Part shown: positions 1 through 11,437 of the stretch, one piece after another
Layout: each line of letters begins with the position of its first letter
How positions within the stretch are numbered: the first letter of the stretch is position 1
Assembly (NCBI RefSeq): GCF_000003605.2
Contig: NW_003157231.1
Span: forward strand, 55,595 to 79,805
Reading direction: 5' to 3'
DNA length: 24,211 nucleotides
DNA from: Saccoglossus kowalevskii
Lineage: Eukaryota > Hemichordata > Enteropneusta > Harrimaniidae
Program-made: the position numbers and the translations under genes
The notes under the pieces: generated by a model
What the model saw: only the letters and a program-made list of their open reading frames with translations
The model's database searches: none
What the model was told of the DNA's origin: nothing

Positions 1-578
1 TCGCGTGTCAATATGACGGTGTAATCTATCGGTTAACAAAACTAGAGATAAGCATAACAGTTGTTGTATGATTCTGATAACAGTATTACTGGACTATCTG
101 AACCAAATTACATATGCCAAAATAGTTTTTTCAGCGTAAAGGTCAAAATTAAATGAAAATATAATACCTCAGAATGACCCTGAATTGTGGTAGAAAAAAA
201 ATGTTCATTGGGAGTTGGAGACAATTAATTAACTCAAATTCACTAAAGATAACGCAATCCGCCAGTATTCAGGACAAGGATCTCCTATTCTCGCCATATG
301 CACCGTGATTTACACACTTTAATTTATATAATTGTATACCACACGAATCAGAGGCGTTGACACGAAATTTTGTTCACCGGTGAGATCTGCTCACCAGAAG
401 TCTAGACCCTTTGAAACGCTGTTCCCTGCATATTGAGGGGTATGACGTGTATTCCTCCTCAACTGTCTCATTGACACACATACACAAAGAGTTTCAGCTT
501 AAGTGGAGGCGATGCTAATGTGGCTAATCGAAAAGTAGTGTGCGATGGTGGTTCCAAGCACGCCCTAGCCGATTTGAA
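1..578. other. AT-rich DNA with no recognisable gene
   Basis: No reading frame here has domain-like composition. The minus-strand ORFs that begin in this stretch or overlap it (468-897) lack any recognisable motif, overlap each other, and partly lie in the putative transposon that follows. Nothing else is seen. Confidence 0.6.
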
Positions 579-1457
579 CATGGAAGGTACTAACGCTAGC
601 GCTATTGTTTTAGCTTTAGCTTTACCCCATGATCGTTTGTCATTGTTTGCTTTTAGCACCTTCGTACAATGGGTTATGCTAATTTTGAGCATTCGGTAAT
701 ATTCGGAGCATGTTCGGAAGCGATAGACGAACCTTGCATGTACAATATTGAAAATGGCGTCTAGTTTGAATGCTGTTGTTTCCGGAGATCTTGGCAAACT
801 TTAATGGAAAATTGTCAGTCAGATATAACATTGATTGAAGTAGAAAAGATGCAATATCGTAAATTTTGTATTTGTAATGGTAATGAGACTTAATCAATGA
901 TTGCTTGTGACGATTGCATTATTTAGTGCGTGGGTTTGGCACCCGAAACTGTCGAAATTTTTGACCACCGGACATCGGCGAACACCAACAGAAAAGATAG
1001 TATCGAAAGAAGAGCATGCCTAGACACTTTCTCTGTGATAATATTTTTTAGGAATTGTTGCAGTAGGCACTCGAAATCTTGTTCTAGTTACAGTTGCTAA
1101 TAATAATTAAAAAATCTGAAATTTGTGAAGTCAAACGTTCATCTGTTGAATTTCCGCTTGAGAAATACGTATTTTGACCCTTCACACCTAAACAAACCCA
1201 GTGCGCATGTGTGATGACCGTAGTTTCAAAATGCGCATATATTTTATAGTCACATTAAAAAAATTGCGGGGTTGTATCATACTCCGCTAACTGGTTACTT
1301 GTGTAGACAATCGCAAACTATCATAGACATCAAAGATGAGCTAAACAATGTCCTTATCAGGATTAATTTGGGTTGAAACAAAAGGGAATAAGCCAGTTAA
1401 GAGGCTTAAGTGGCTACTTGATAGGCGTCGTGGCTCCTTCCGTTAGTACCTTCCATG
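579..1457. mobile_element. Putative non-autonomous DNA transposon (MITE-like), 879 bp
   Basis: The two ends are perfect 17-bp inverted repeats: CATGGAAGGTACTAACG at 579-595 and its reverse complement at 1441-1457. A 17-bp perfect inverted match is unlikely by chance in 24 kb. The outermost four bases, CATG, are self-complementary, so they could be part of the inverted repeat or a 4-bp target duplication. The interior is AT-rich and holds no transposase-like frame, which fits a non-autonomous derivative moved by an enzyme encoded elsewhere. The superfamily cannot be assigned. The alternative is a chance inverted repeat or two solo repeats in opposite orientation. Confidence 0.45.
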
Positions 1458-3637
1458 ATCTGAAGCAGTTACTGCGCACCAAAAATTTCTGTGCGTGTAG
1501 TCTGATACTTGCCATTCATTATGAAAAAATTCAATAATTTTTATATAAGAATGTGGAGTTAACTAACACGTCGTTTTGAATAACATTTGATTCAAAATTA
1601 TTTTTTTCCGATGGCTGATGGTTTTATTGCAAGTTTGGTAGTTTTGTGTCGTTGACAATTATTGAGCATTGTTTGACTCGTTAGTGTACTTAGTTGCAAT
1701 ATGAATCACCACAGCAATCGATAACAGAAACACCTAGTACATAAATATCTCACAGGTGACATCGGATCGGTCGAAAAACGATTTTCTGTCTGACACGAAC
1801 AATTAAAATTTTATCAGGTATCTTTCAACCGTAAGGCATGTAAAATTAGCTATGCATGTCAACCGACATGAGCACCCCGTCGCCATACTCAGTCTTCCTT
1901 CAAAAAAATGAATCATCAAATTAGTAACTGAAGAAGTGTGTCTACACGAGGGCATGTGCATTTTTTTCGATCTGAGGCTACCTAAAGTCATCTGACCAAC
2001 GTCATTTTGCTCAAAAGAACAATTATTATGCAAAATCCTCTTCTTCTTTTTTACTTCTTCTTCTCTCCTTTGCCTTATTCAAGAACCAAATTCGTTCTTT
2101 GCCATTTACACCATTCAAAGATATTACAAACAAGGTGTGTTGAGATAGAAGCTCATCTTACCAATTATATATACATTTTTTCATTAATTTTTGTTTTTTG
2201 TTTTGTAGTACTGTGACCATTATGGATGGAACTTTTTTCTTATTGCACCCAAGCTGCCTCAAGCAGAGAAATAAAATTATATCTTATTACCGGTTCCAAA
2301 ATTGATAGCTTTTGCGCGTTCATCGCTTGTGTGCTTGCGCATATTGAGTGACCTGGGGGTCAACAAACTAGTCGCAGTAGTATGCAAATTATCTTTGGCT
2401 ATAGCGTATTATATTTTTGCAGGTATTTTTGGAGTTGAAAAACTATGTTTCGGTCATATTTGCTATGCAAAACACACGCGTACCATTTTTATTTTAGTCG
2501 ATTTTCTATCAACAAATCATTTTTTTCAATGAGAAATCCACGTTTATCAGCCGTCTTAAAGGCCGGCAGTCGTCGCGCTGCGCATGTGTGACATTTGTGT
2601 TGATAAATATTGATTTTCCCACAATCCAATGCGCTCTTCTAATGGAAATCACAAATATTAAATCTGACCTGGGCGCGACTCGCACTAATTATCGCCGGTA
2701 CCTAAGTACCTAATTACCTGCTAAGGCTACATTCTCCTCAAGGTAGTGATTTGACTTGTCTGTCTTTGCAGATACACTGTAGCATACCGGGCATAATTTA
2801 CGTGATTATAGCTAAAATACATCGGAATGAGCTCCTGGAGGCAATTACTCCAAAGTTATGGTATATGGAAGCCCAAGTAAACAAGCATTGCTCAGACCTA
2901 AAATGCGTGCTATAAACTGATACTCAGAAATTTTAAGAAAAAAAACATGCAGGGGCTTGTGTAAATGCAACAAGGCCAGTCTCCAGTGAATTTCTTTTTG
3001 CCGATGTTGAAATATATAGTGGTTATATATAAATGTGTCCCCTGTGATCGAGACAAATGGCGAATAAGTTTAAATTCACACTGTTTTTTCGTAAATAGCC
3101 CAGCAACCATGCAACATTTTGTCAACAACCCCTTTTTTCTCAACTGCTGACCTAGGATTAGGTGGATCAGATCTCCAAAATATCAAACAAAAAAACGCAT
3201 CTAAAGCCTTCAATAATGCACCGAGCCAGAGCAGGGTCACGCCAAGACAGCTGTCACACGCAACGTAATATTACCGTAATTGGTATAGTACAGATGTGAT
3301 GGTTCAAATACCAAAATGGCAACAGTAACAGAAAGACTTCCCTGGCGGCGATGATAACATACGAACACGGAGCCAACAGACCAGGTTTCAACTGGTACTG
3401 GTATTATTATGCCCTGCAAACATCAAGTACAATAACGCGGTAAAACTCCACTACTCTGCAATTGAGTCAATATATTTTCACTAGGATTCAGACGGAAAGT
3501 AGGCTTTCACTCCATCATAACTGATAATGTTTACCTTTCCTGGTGATAATTTGACAACAAACTACTCAACTCAACAAACTGTTTAGACTAAATTTTGTTT
3601 TAAACTTTGTCTGGCACGCTAACTTCCCCCTATTTTC
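1458..3637. other. Non-coding stretch, no gene recognised
   Basis: This 2.2-kb stretch has only short frames without domain features. A pyrimidine-rich tract lies at about 2037-2080. A T-rich run ending in TAG near 2208 resembles a splice acceptor and is followed by about 30 open codons and an AATAAA near 2270, but no matching donor or coding similarity could be identified. A slightly GC-richer block at about 2550-2720 includes a short degenerate TACCTAA-type repeat. No gene is supported. Confidence 0.5.
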
Positions 3638-4102
3638 CTATTGATCGTGTACAGAATATTGTGAAAAATAACATGTTTTTGTATTAACTTTATCCGGAAC
3701 TGCATTAGCAATCACTGTTGCAGGGATGCTTATACACGTTGTTGGCATTGCGATGAGCAGTGTCCAAATCGTTATAGTAGCTTGATCTGATTGTATAGTG
3801 TTTGCTAGGTTGGAAAATATCTCGAGGCTCTTGAGTAATGCTGAAGACTGTTGAATAAGAGCTGCTGTTTCTGCGAATGTTTGTGATGTGCTTGAATGAC
3901 TCATTGGTATAACAGCAGACGACTGTACTGGCGTATCATGTGGTGATGTGGGTGGCGCACCAACATTATTTATGACTGTTGATTCCATGGGAGCAGGTTG
4001 TCTGGTTCTTTCACTCCTGGTTGCCATGGTACATTTCAGTGTTGGTGACACAACTTTTTTCTGTGCGTTACACACGTGCCATGATCTATGACAAACAGAC
4101 AC
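3638..4102 (-). CDS. Hypothetical ORF or exon, 154 codons, function unknown
   Basis: This is the longest unexplained open frame outside the LINEs. I do not recognise it. A likelier start than the first Met is the internal Met near 4026, which begins MATRSERTRQ. From there the peptide is Ser/Thr/Pro/Gln-rich and polar for about 70 residues. It then has an amphipathic stretch (AETAALIQQSSALLKSLEIF), followed by about 30 hydrophobic residues (TIWTLLIAMPTTCISIPATV) that could be a membrane segment or intron read-through. The composition looks more like real coding sequence than the AT-driven frames nearby. No partner gene, promoter or clear splice site was found. It could be a single exon of a host gene, a fragment of a mobile-element structural protein, or chance. 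Confidence 0.22.
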   Translation of the reverse strand: MSVCHRSWHVCNAQKKVVSPTLKCTMATRSERTRQPAPMESTVINNVGAPPTSPHDTPVQSSAVIPMSHSSTSQTFAETAALIQQSSALLKSLEIFSNLANTIQSDQATITIWTLLIAMPTTCISIPATVIANAVPDKVNTKTCYFSQYSVHDQ

Positions 4103-5025
4103 ATACCCAGTGAGTGAATCTACTCCAAGTGCAAGGATGCACAGAAATAGATTATACTGATTCTATTTAGTAAAATATAAAGAAAGGAGAAACTTTCTCT
4201 CATACATCTAGAGAAAGATGTCAGATCAACTAAAACATTAAAAGCCGAAAGTCCCCTTCTGACATAAAGAAGATGGCACCAAAACCCATGAGGTAAACAT
4301 TTGATGAACGAGGTCTACCATTTTACCAGCGATTGGCAATTGGTCCACATAAAATTCACACAGATCATTTGACCTTAACTCTAAGACAATAATAACCTGT
4401 GAAACCCGGCTCACCACACCAAGGTCAAAGGAAACGATACTGTTCGTCCGCCAACACCATGGAGAAAAACATCCATTCGACTAAAATTGAAAGTTGGTGA
4501 CACATTGCATTGTAGGTGGTGCTCATGCACAAAGGTTTCGAGTCGCCTTAAAAAAGTGTCTTGAAAATAAGAAGCATTGTTTGTTTGTTTTTTGGCCTTG
4601 CACATCCTTCACCTTGCACGTAACAAAATGGCGTTCAAATTAAACAAATGATTCTGCGGCAGAGTGCAAATTCAAATAGCTTCTAAGAATGAAATTAAAA
4701 TGATATATCACACAAATTATCCGTAATTTATATCTTTGAAGAATTAAGGTGAATGAATATTATTATCCATCCGTCACCGTAACGCCATAAGTTACAGCGT
4801 GCAGTAATTTTACGGTATTTTATTTTATCCTACCATATTCGGAAATGCGAATTCCAAATATGGAATGATTACGTGCGTAAACGTCATCTAATAATAAAAA
4901 CAAACATGGCTGCCACCAGGGTTTGACCAGACTCCACACAAAGATGTTCGCTAAATCTGTTCTAAACTTTTTTGAATTTCAGCATTCTCATGATTTATCA
5001 AACATATCAAAAATATAACTATGTT
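4103..5025. other. Non-coding stretch, no gene recognised
   Basis: Apart from a hairpin at 4833-4863, no feature is seen. A minus-strand frame at 4411-4605 has no domain character. The 3' end of the neighbouring minus-strand LINE fragment would be expected to extend into about 4950-5025, but no recognisable tail or polyadenylation signal is visible there. Confidence 0.5.
4833..4863. repeat. Imperfect palindrome, 12-bp stem and 7-nt loop
   Basis: CCATATTCGGAA at 4833-4844 pairs with TTCCAAATATGG at 4852-4863 with one mismatch (a wobble in RNA) around a 7-base loop. An alternative overlapping hairpin, ATTCC/GGAAT, uses 4851-4866. The function is unknown. It could be the core of a small mobile element or a chance structure in AT-rich DNA. 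Confidence 0.4.
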
Positions 5026-5709
5026 TCAGAAACATTTCAAACATGAATACAGTAGCCGCTGTGAACAAAGACACTCAATGTGCGGTTTCCAATTAAGGTG
5101 CTGATAAATGGACACACCAAGATAATTGATTGAGAAAACGCCCTCTATCTCAAAACCATTTATATCTAAATTGCCCTCAATGCCCAGGTGTTTGTAAGGC
5201 GTTTTAATAGTCATGAATTTTGGTTTTTCCACATTGACTGTAAGTTTGTTGGAACTGCACCATTCACAAATTCAAGTGTTGCGCTGTGTTTTTTACGAAA
5301 AAACAAATTGTGTTTTAATAAGTATACTTTTTGTCTCTGTGAAATTAATCAGCTGTTTATTAACACTTGATTCAACAATTTTAAATGTAGGCAGGATAGA
5401 TATCGGTCTGTAATTGTTGGTATATGTGGTAGTAATTTTAGCAGTTTTAAGAGAGTTTGGGGAAATGCCTTGGCTTAGTGAACAATTGATAATATGTGCA
5501 AGAAAGTGAGAGATTAGGTGCACAGCGTCTCTTGTTAGTTTTGGTTGAATGCAGTTATGTCCAACAGATTTGTTTGGGTCATGGGAAATAATTTCTTTAA
5601 AAACGTCGCTGTCGCTTACAGGATGGAAGAAGAAAGACTTTAGATAATTGCCAGTGAGGTAATCAAAGAAATGACCAGAGCGGCAAAATTTTCCAATAAA
5701 TAGACGCAA
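5026..5709 (-). pseudogene. Decayed CR1/L2/Rex1-like LINE reverse transcriptase fragment
   Basis: Reading leftward, the first frame (5709-5293) holds the fingers region of a non-LTR reverse transcriptase. It includes FFHPVSDSDVFKEIISHDPN, then KSVGHNCIQPKL, and the family-typical NNYRPISILP followed by a degenerate KIVE and TQFVFS. The second part (about 5275-5026) holds the downstream region: WCSSNKLTVNVEKPKFMT, then INYLGVSIYQHLNWKPHIE. In intact relatives these blocks are separated by well over 100 residues carrying the FD and YADD motifs. Here they are about 20 codons apart with in-frame stops, so the catalytic centre is deleted. The endonuclease and the 3' end are not recognisable. The assignment to the Jockey-superfamily side (CR1/L2/Rex1) rests on motif wording and is approximate. 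It is a dead fragment. Confidence 0.85.
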
Positions 5710-6165
5710 CTTAATAAATCAAGTTCCAGTGATTTCAGGCATTTGTTGCTGACAATTTGGTACGATGAAAAGCAGTTTAGTGAAAGAATTTAACCATTTC
5801 TGAACTCCAGTTTTACAATACTACTTGTCTCAGGGTGCAAACTTATTAGAAGTCTTTAGGGGACATGTTTGAGACTAGTCTGAAAATTGTCCATATTCAA
5901 TTTTGTTGTGTGAATACAACTTCATGAACAGCATAGTTTGGAAATTTACTGAGAAAATCTGGCCTGCTCTCCACAAACTAGTTTTAAAATTATGAGTTTG
6001 ATAAGAAAGGCTTCAGTCATGTTACAAACATATCTCAATCGGAGTGCACAATGTCCCAGACACGTTTTGGAAATGTCTAAAACATCTCTCCTCACAGAAA
6101 CATAAACTAAATATGTTTTGGCCAATCTGGGTCATGTTTTTATGACCACATTCTGGTAAGAGGTG
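5710..6165. other. No gene recognised; possible far-decayed LINE sequence
   Basis: The endonuclease-RT linker of the adjacent minus-strand LINE would be expected here. Short peptides such as PNCQQQMPEITGT can be read on the minus strand, but stops interrupt every frame and no motif is convincing. Confidence 0.4.
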
Positions 6166-6355
6166 GCCCTATCTTGTGATGAACTAAGGTTAGTCCGAGG
6201 TGATTTATCCACGCGAATGCTGTATGTCTACAAAGCGCGAGTACAGAGAGATGGATTTGCTCTGCGTTTTGTAGTGAGTAGTACTATATTATATTGCGAA
6301 ATGAGATCGACGTGACTTGTATTTCCCCTGCGGTTCTCGGTTAATGTCAGTTTCC
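6166..6355 (+). repeat. Dispersed inverted repeat, copy 1, part X
   Basis: This segment begins at GCCCTAT and runs through GAGTACAGAGAGATG, GTAGTGAGTAGTAC and GACGTGACTTGTATTTCC. It is clearly similar, in reverse complement, to 15220-15423, with several runs of about 15 identical bases separated by substitutions and small indels. It has no coding signal. It is CpG-richer than its surroundings. It may be an end segment of a mobile-element family or part of an inverted duplication. Confidence 0.7.
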
Positions 6356-6447
6356 AGCTATGTTCGTTCGCTCGCTACGATTCGTAGTTTCGTTTCTTTA
6401 TAACATCTACGTTGATGAAAATACTCATAGGGTGGGGTAACGATAGG

Positions 6448-6575
6448 ACTACGAACATGTACCCCGGGTACGCACTCCTATGCACCCCAGAACAGACAGT
6501 CGTTCCAGGAGAGACTTGGTTTACACCCACTAACGTAGCGCAGTGCGAGGCCACGGTGGGCACCAAGACGGCGTA
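6448..6575 (+). repeat. Dispersed inverted repeat, copy 1, part Y
   Basis: This block resembles the reverse complement of 14189-14304. The shared blocks are ACTACG-ACAT-TACCCC-GGGTACGCAC at its start and GTGC-AGGCC-CGG-GG-CACC near its end. It lies in a CpG-rich patch (about 6400-6640). Both strands there are open for 76-85 codons, but the frames are not conserved between the two copies, so I treat it as repeat and not gene. A short palindrome, GTACCCCGGGTAC, lies inside. Confidence 0.55.
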
Positions 6576-9500
6576 CCAGTGTCCCGTCCTTCTGGCGACC
6601 ACTACAATGCAACTCACACCAGCCATGGTCACTCGTTCATGATTTAAATTACAATAATTAATTAAGTTATTAAAACTAGTTTCTTTCTCGGTTTGCCATA
6701 TGTTGATTGCAAAAACAAATTTCCAGAAAATAGTGTTTTAAATTATGCATTCGCCTCTGTGTCTGTTCAACTGGCTGTGCAACTGTTCTGTTCAGTGTAG
6801 ACTTTCTCCAAGTTTTCTGCTGGTATTGACAACGCTACGGAATAATATCAATAATGAACTCCCATTATCAGCTATAGACACAACATTTCAGTACTCCCAG
6901 AGAAAGATGTGTTTATACGCCCAAAACAAATAGGAGTCGCTATTTGTATTCAACGTGCAAACAAAACTTATATAATTATGTGTATTCAAGTGAGCAAATG
7001 GGCATGACTAGTTCAATATCACTTATTATATATTCTAAGAGTGTGCTTGTATAGCTTATGTGATTTCACGAATTATAAATGTCATGGTTTACAAACTTGA
7101 TACTTTCATATCATGAAGTTAAAAAAAGCCGGGGTAATGGAAATCAGGTTGTCAAGTTGTTATCAGAGTCATACATTAATCTTATGCATATCTCATTTGT
7201 TGTTATTTGATACGATATACCGTCATATTGACGAGTGATAACACTAACTCCGTATTGTATATACTGTATCACAGACACGACAAATACAATATTCAGAAAC
7301 CTGCTTCGTCTCTTGGTCACTGCTAATTAAGTCTGAATAATTTTCTTGAAAATAATTCACCACAAAGAAACAGTGAATTGATGGTAGAAACCATTTATGA
7401 ATGAATATCAATATTTTTTCCGTTATTCATTATGTAAGATTTTATTTATGATATAATAGTTGCATATGCTCATGTTATTTGTGATGTGATGTAAAGGATT
7501 GGGCTTGAGAATTACATTACGCGTCATTTCTACCTGTTTTTTAATGTTTTTTAGTGAGGTTATAAATTATATTTTGTCTTTTACTGTCATATCTCTGATA
7601 ACGCACACATGAAATATCACTTTTATTTATTCATGTTGGGTTTCACATGTGTACAAGAATGTGCTTAAACACGAGGTGTCATTTCCTGTTTTCAGGTAAA
7701 TATATCTTTCACCTCCGATTGTATGAAAATATTTTTGTCGGTTGTTTGTTTGTTATATGTTACTATGTGAGAATATACAAAGCCCAACTAATACACAATA
7801 CAACACAGACGAAAAATAAACTTTGGCGGAATTTTGGACCAAGATGGTTGCTTAAATGATGTGTTAGAAATGTACCTTGTATATGATATGAACATAACGC
7901 AACCTCATGTAATACTCGTATTATAATAGTCGAGAATCGGCCAATTAAGTCAACGATCGACCATCCTAAATTCAAAATTAAAATCTATATGTCCACTGTA
8001 TAAGAATATGTGGAATGTTAATTATTAAATGTTAATGTATCAAAAAAATCATCTGCATATTTTAATAACCTTCCGCCTCGTATGAAATGAACCCAGTCAC
8101 TAAAATGGTAATACAATTGAAGTTTACTAGTTATCAACTCCCTCAAACCTACATTAGCCAACAGGTGAGACGATTGATGCGGATACAACACAGACGTAGA
8201 GCGATGAACATATATACCAAATGTCATCTGTAAGAATATGAAGTATGAGATAATATAACATGTACTTATTGATTTCCACATTTGTTGACTGAAGACTGTT
8301 ACACATGCATAATGTGGTTAGAAAATATGTTACAACTGTAGAGAATTTAAAATTTTAAGAGATATCAATCCGTCTATGTCAACTAAAATAGTAAGACGGC
8401 AAATATTATACATTAACCATGACATAACATAACAAACACTGACATGTGAAAGACTTCATATACGACGCCAATATAATGTAGTTAGTTTAATTGAAAATCT
8501 ACAATGAGAAATGTATTGTTCTCAAAACGAATATATGTTATTAATTGCCTATTTGTTACTCGAACGATGTTATAGATTCTTTCTGCCACTGATTCCATAC
8601 AGCATAAGCTTACTACATGGCGTACTGTAAGTGTGACATATAATATTGTTATAGTTTTAAACGATTGAAGTTACAGTTATTCTGTTATCCGACATTTTAA
8701 TAACTTAATAATTAAAACAATAATTGAAACCTTAGTGAAATATATATTATGACATTTGGTTACATTTCGGTAACAGTCTGATTTTGATCTGATTTTTCGC
8801 TCAAGTCCTCTTTTCTTGAGAGAAATAACCCTGGACTTCACAGGAGCATAATCAGTTACAAATTAATGTACTAATAGCACAATTATATTGCTCAGCAAAA
8901 TTAGTGACATTTATAGCAGGCTATGATTGACAAAATGAATGAATGTCCTCTTTAAATTGTCAAATGTCATTGTTTGCTATAGATTCTCTCATAGACAAAC
9001 ATCCACAAGCGTAAAACGCATAAGTGTATCACAAATAAAAGTCGATAAAACTATCACTAAACAATATTATGTTCAATAAATTCTCACCACAGTGAAAACA
9101 AAAAACGGCAATTTGATGTTATTTTTCCCATGATTTTCGACGCTTGTCGATTTCCAGTGGCAGCCATTTTTGTATTCTATTTATTGTTATCTAGACAGAT
9201 AAACAACATTTTAACATATGCTTGTGTCAATTGAACATAAACTGTGAAGCAATTGTCATATATAATCTCACTTTCGAGATCAAGCATATTACTAGGTAAT
9301 GTTGATTCATAAATATAATTCTGTCTTCATTTCTTTCAGATGTTTTTTTATTTGTAATATGAAGGGTAGTATATTCTAAAAATATATGACATGTATTTTA
9401 GGCAATTTGACGATGTATAAAATATTCAATTGTCAAACTTGTGGCATGGCATCGTACATTCTAGAACTTGCTGGTGCAAGCTAGCTTCATAAATATGTTT

Positions 9501-10003
9501 TGGTTAGTTGTCAGTAGGTCAATCGATAGAAAACTGTAACTCAGTTAAGAACGAGCAATTCAGGTTTAGTCAACGGTAGATTAAGATAATTGTTGTATAG
9601 GTCAAAGCAAGATAAGTGTTATGATAGCTTTGAATCAGACAGTCGGTGACAGACAAGTCTTATTTTCAAGACTTTTGTGTATCCGATACATCATAACAAT
9701 GCACATTTTTATCACAGAAAGTAAATAATATTTTCGATGTGTATTGTGCTACAAGATTGCCGAAACTCAGTAAGCTAGAGAGGACTAATTCCATTGGAAC
9801 AGCAACTTGGGAAATATCTTCGATATACGAGGGCAGTGTAATTGCTATACTGAGTGGCTAAAGCTAAACCAGGTATTTTAATCTGTTAAATAGAACTTCT
9901 TGTAGAATTATGCAAGTTTTTCTGTCATGTTTGTATTTGTCATACTATTTCATGTATTATAAAGTCATTGGGAAATGTTGGTTCAATGCTGTTAGTGGGA
10001 TAT
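6576..10003. other. Long AT-rich non-coding stretch
   Basis: This is 3.4 kb of AT-rich sequence in which no frame exceeds about 90 codons and none has domain character. No tRNA, long inverted repeat or tandem array is seen. It is probably old intergenic or intronic DNA. Confidence 0.55.
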
Positions 10004-10169
10004 ATTACTATTCATGTTTTTTATTTCGATTATTGTTATTATTATTATTTTTTAATCATTACTTTAGTCTTAATGTTTTGTATTATTAGTCTAGTTTTGT
10101 TTAGTGTAAATGTAACCTTTTTAATTCCTCCTGGGGAATTGTATGCGTTTAATAAAGTATAAGTATAAG
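10004..10169 (+). mobile_element. Probable 3' tail of a LINE (CR1/L2-like)
   Basis: Three features typical of LINE 3' ends occur in order: a T-rich 3' UTR-like run, a hairpin (AATTCC at 10123-10128 pairing with GGAATT at 10135-10140 around a 6-base loop), then AATAAA at 10151-10156 and a short tandem tail, GTATAAGTATAAG, at 10157-10169. A terminal stem-loop followed by short repeats is known from the CR1/L2 group. No coding region precedes it, so the copy would be strongly 5'-truncated. The left edge is a guess. The alternative is a host polyadenylation region. Confidence 0.4.
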
Positions 10170-10847
10170 ACATCATGACTAGCACACATTCATTGGTCAT
10201 ACCAATATAATGCTATAACTTCATTCCCATGACCCTGATATAGATTTATTAAATCTGTAAATTGGTCATTGGAATGTCCTAGTTGCAGACAACTGTCAAT
10301 TATAAGAATGTATTGGAGCAATATGTTTTGCAATACTTTGGCAACCAACTGCTTAATTATACCCTCGAGTCATCTTCATGTGAACTTTTAAGGCTATATT
10401 TGTTATGGTCAAATTGCTTTTCATTGATTTCTCAATATTGATCAACTCCACTTTCTCAATAGGTTTATACAAATTAAAATTACAATCGTCGGACATAAAC
10501 GTTGTAGTACTAAGTGAGATTAAGATGTTTTATTATGGATTCTAGTATGAATGAGTTGTAATTGTTGATCGATTAGGATATTATTGGTAACCAATTTATG
10601 TTTTAAACAGAAAATCTTACAAAAACGCTATTTTTGTTATATATGTTAGATATATACTTGTAGGCTGTGCACATGTCACGCGAGAATTCGTCTTGCAAAT
10701 TAGTTAACAAGTGTATGTAGCGAATGCAAGAGTAGGTGCATGTTGTGTTTAATTATTCAAAATTCTTTGTTGTGTGTTTGCGTGTGTGGTCAGGTGACAC
10801 GTCACTCTGACTCAGGATGTCGCAGTAGCAGGTCTAGACTGGCAAAG
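10170..10847. other. Non-coding stretch, no gene recognised
   Basis: No open frame of note is present. A short palindrome, GTGACACGTCAC, lies near 10794-10805, just outside the fold-back element. Weak similarity between about 10780-10847 and the reverse complement of 11438-11505 suggests the fold-back arms may once have been longer. Confidence 0.45.
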
Positions 10848-11437
10848 TTGGGACTTCTTTTTTGTTTTACAAAAAGAAATAATTAATTGTTGTTTTAGTC
10901 CTTTTATCGTGAGCGCGAAAAAATAACCTGACCGCTAAAGAAATCCCGACTGGACGCATCTGCGGACATTTGACTTATATTAATTATTCATGATGTCATT
11001 GTTTATTCATGAGTGGGTGGTGAGATTAAACGTGGCGTTTTGAAGATTGATTCGATTCGATCGCAGAGATGGATACTTTGTTTAAGCGCAACGGCGATAC
11101 TTTCATCCATGTTTACTGAAAACAAGTCGATTTAAATGTCCAATGTATATAAGTAGTCTTTCAAAATCGCCGGGACCTCAGAAGTGAAAGGTCACGTAAG
11201 ATAAGAGATGACGTATACAGCTGCACTTTGATTCGTTGTCAATGCTAGTCAACATATTTTAATTAGCATAGTCACCGGAGTGATTTCGCTCCGGTTTTCA
11301 CTCCAACGCAGGGGGTCGCCTGCAGATGCGTCCAGTCGGGATTTCTTTCGCAGTCGCGCTAGTTTTTGCGATCACGTTAAAAAGGCTAAATTGATAATTA
11401 ATTATATTTTGTTGTAAAACAAAAAAAGAAGTCCCAA
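10848..11437. mobile_element. Fold-back element with two 116-bp inverted arms
   Basis: The left arm (10848-10963) and right arm (11322-11437) are inverted repeats of equal length, about 80 per cent identical by eye. They are perfectly matched over the inner 24 bases (GAAATCCCGACTGGACGCAT, then CTGC). The 358-bp loop between them has no transposase-like frame but contains its own hairpin at 11275-11294. The minus-strand frame at 11298-11504 runs through the right arm and has no domain character. The structure fits a non-autonomous fold-back or MITE-type DNA transposon. The outer limits and target duplication are unclear because similarity fades gradually outside the arms. Confidence 0.65.
11275..11294. 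repeat. Hairpin in the loop of the fold-back element
   Basis: CCGGAG pairs with CTCCGG around an 8-base spacer. It is GC-rich in an AT-rich surrounding. The function is unknown. Confidence 0.5.

Noticed and set aside
468-897. Overlapping minus-strand ORFs of 109 and 72 codons
   Set aside because: No motif is present, and the two are in different frames of the same DNA, partly inside the putative 579-1457 element.
1202-2591. Direct repeat TGCGCATGTGTGA at 1202-1214 and 2579-2591, resembling an NRF1-like site
   Set aside because: A 13-base match is expected several times by chance in a window this size. There is no gene or promoter next to it.
6375-6642. Overlapping open frames on both strands (76 and 85 codons) in the CpG-rich patch
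   Set aside because: The related inverted copy at 14189-14304 does not keep either frame. The openness is explained by base composition.
7-7232. 14-bp inverted match GTCAATATGACGGT (7-20) and its complement (7219-7232), possible ends of a 7.2-kb element
   Set aside because: A perfect 14-bp inverted match is about what chance gives in 24 kb. The flanking similarity is weak and the window edge prevents a look outward.
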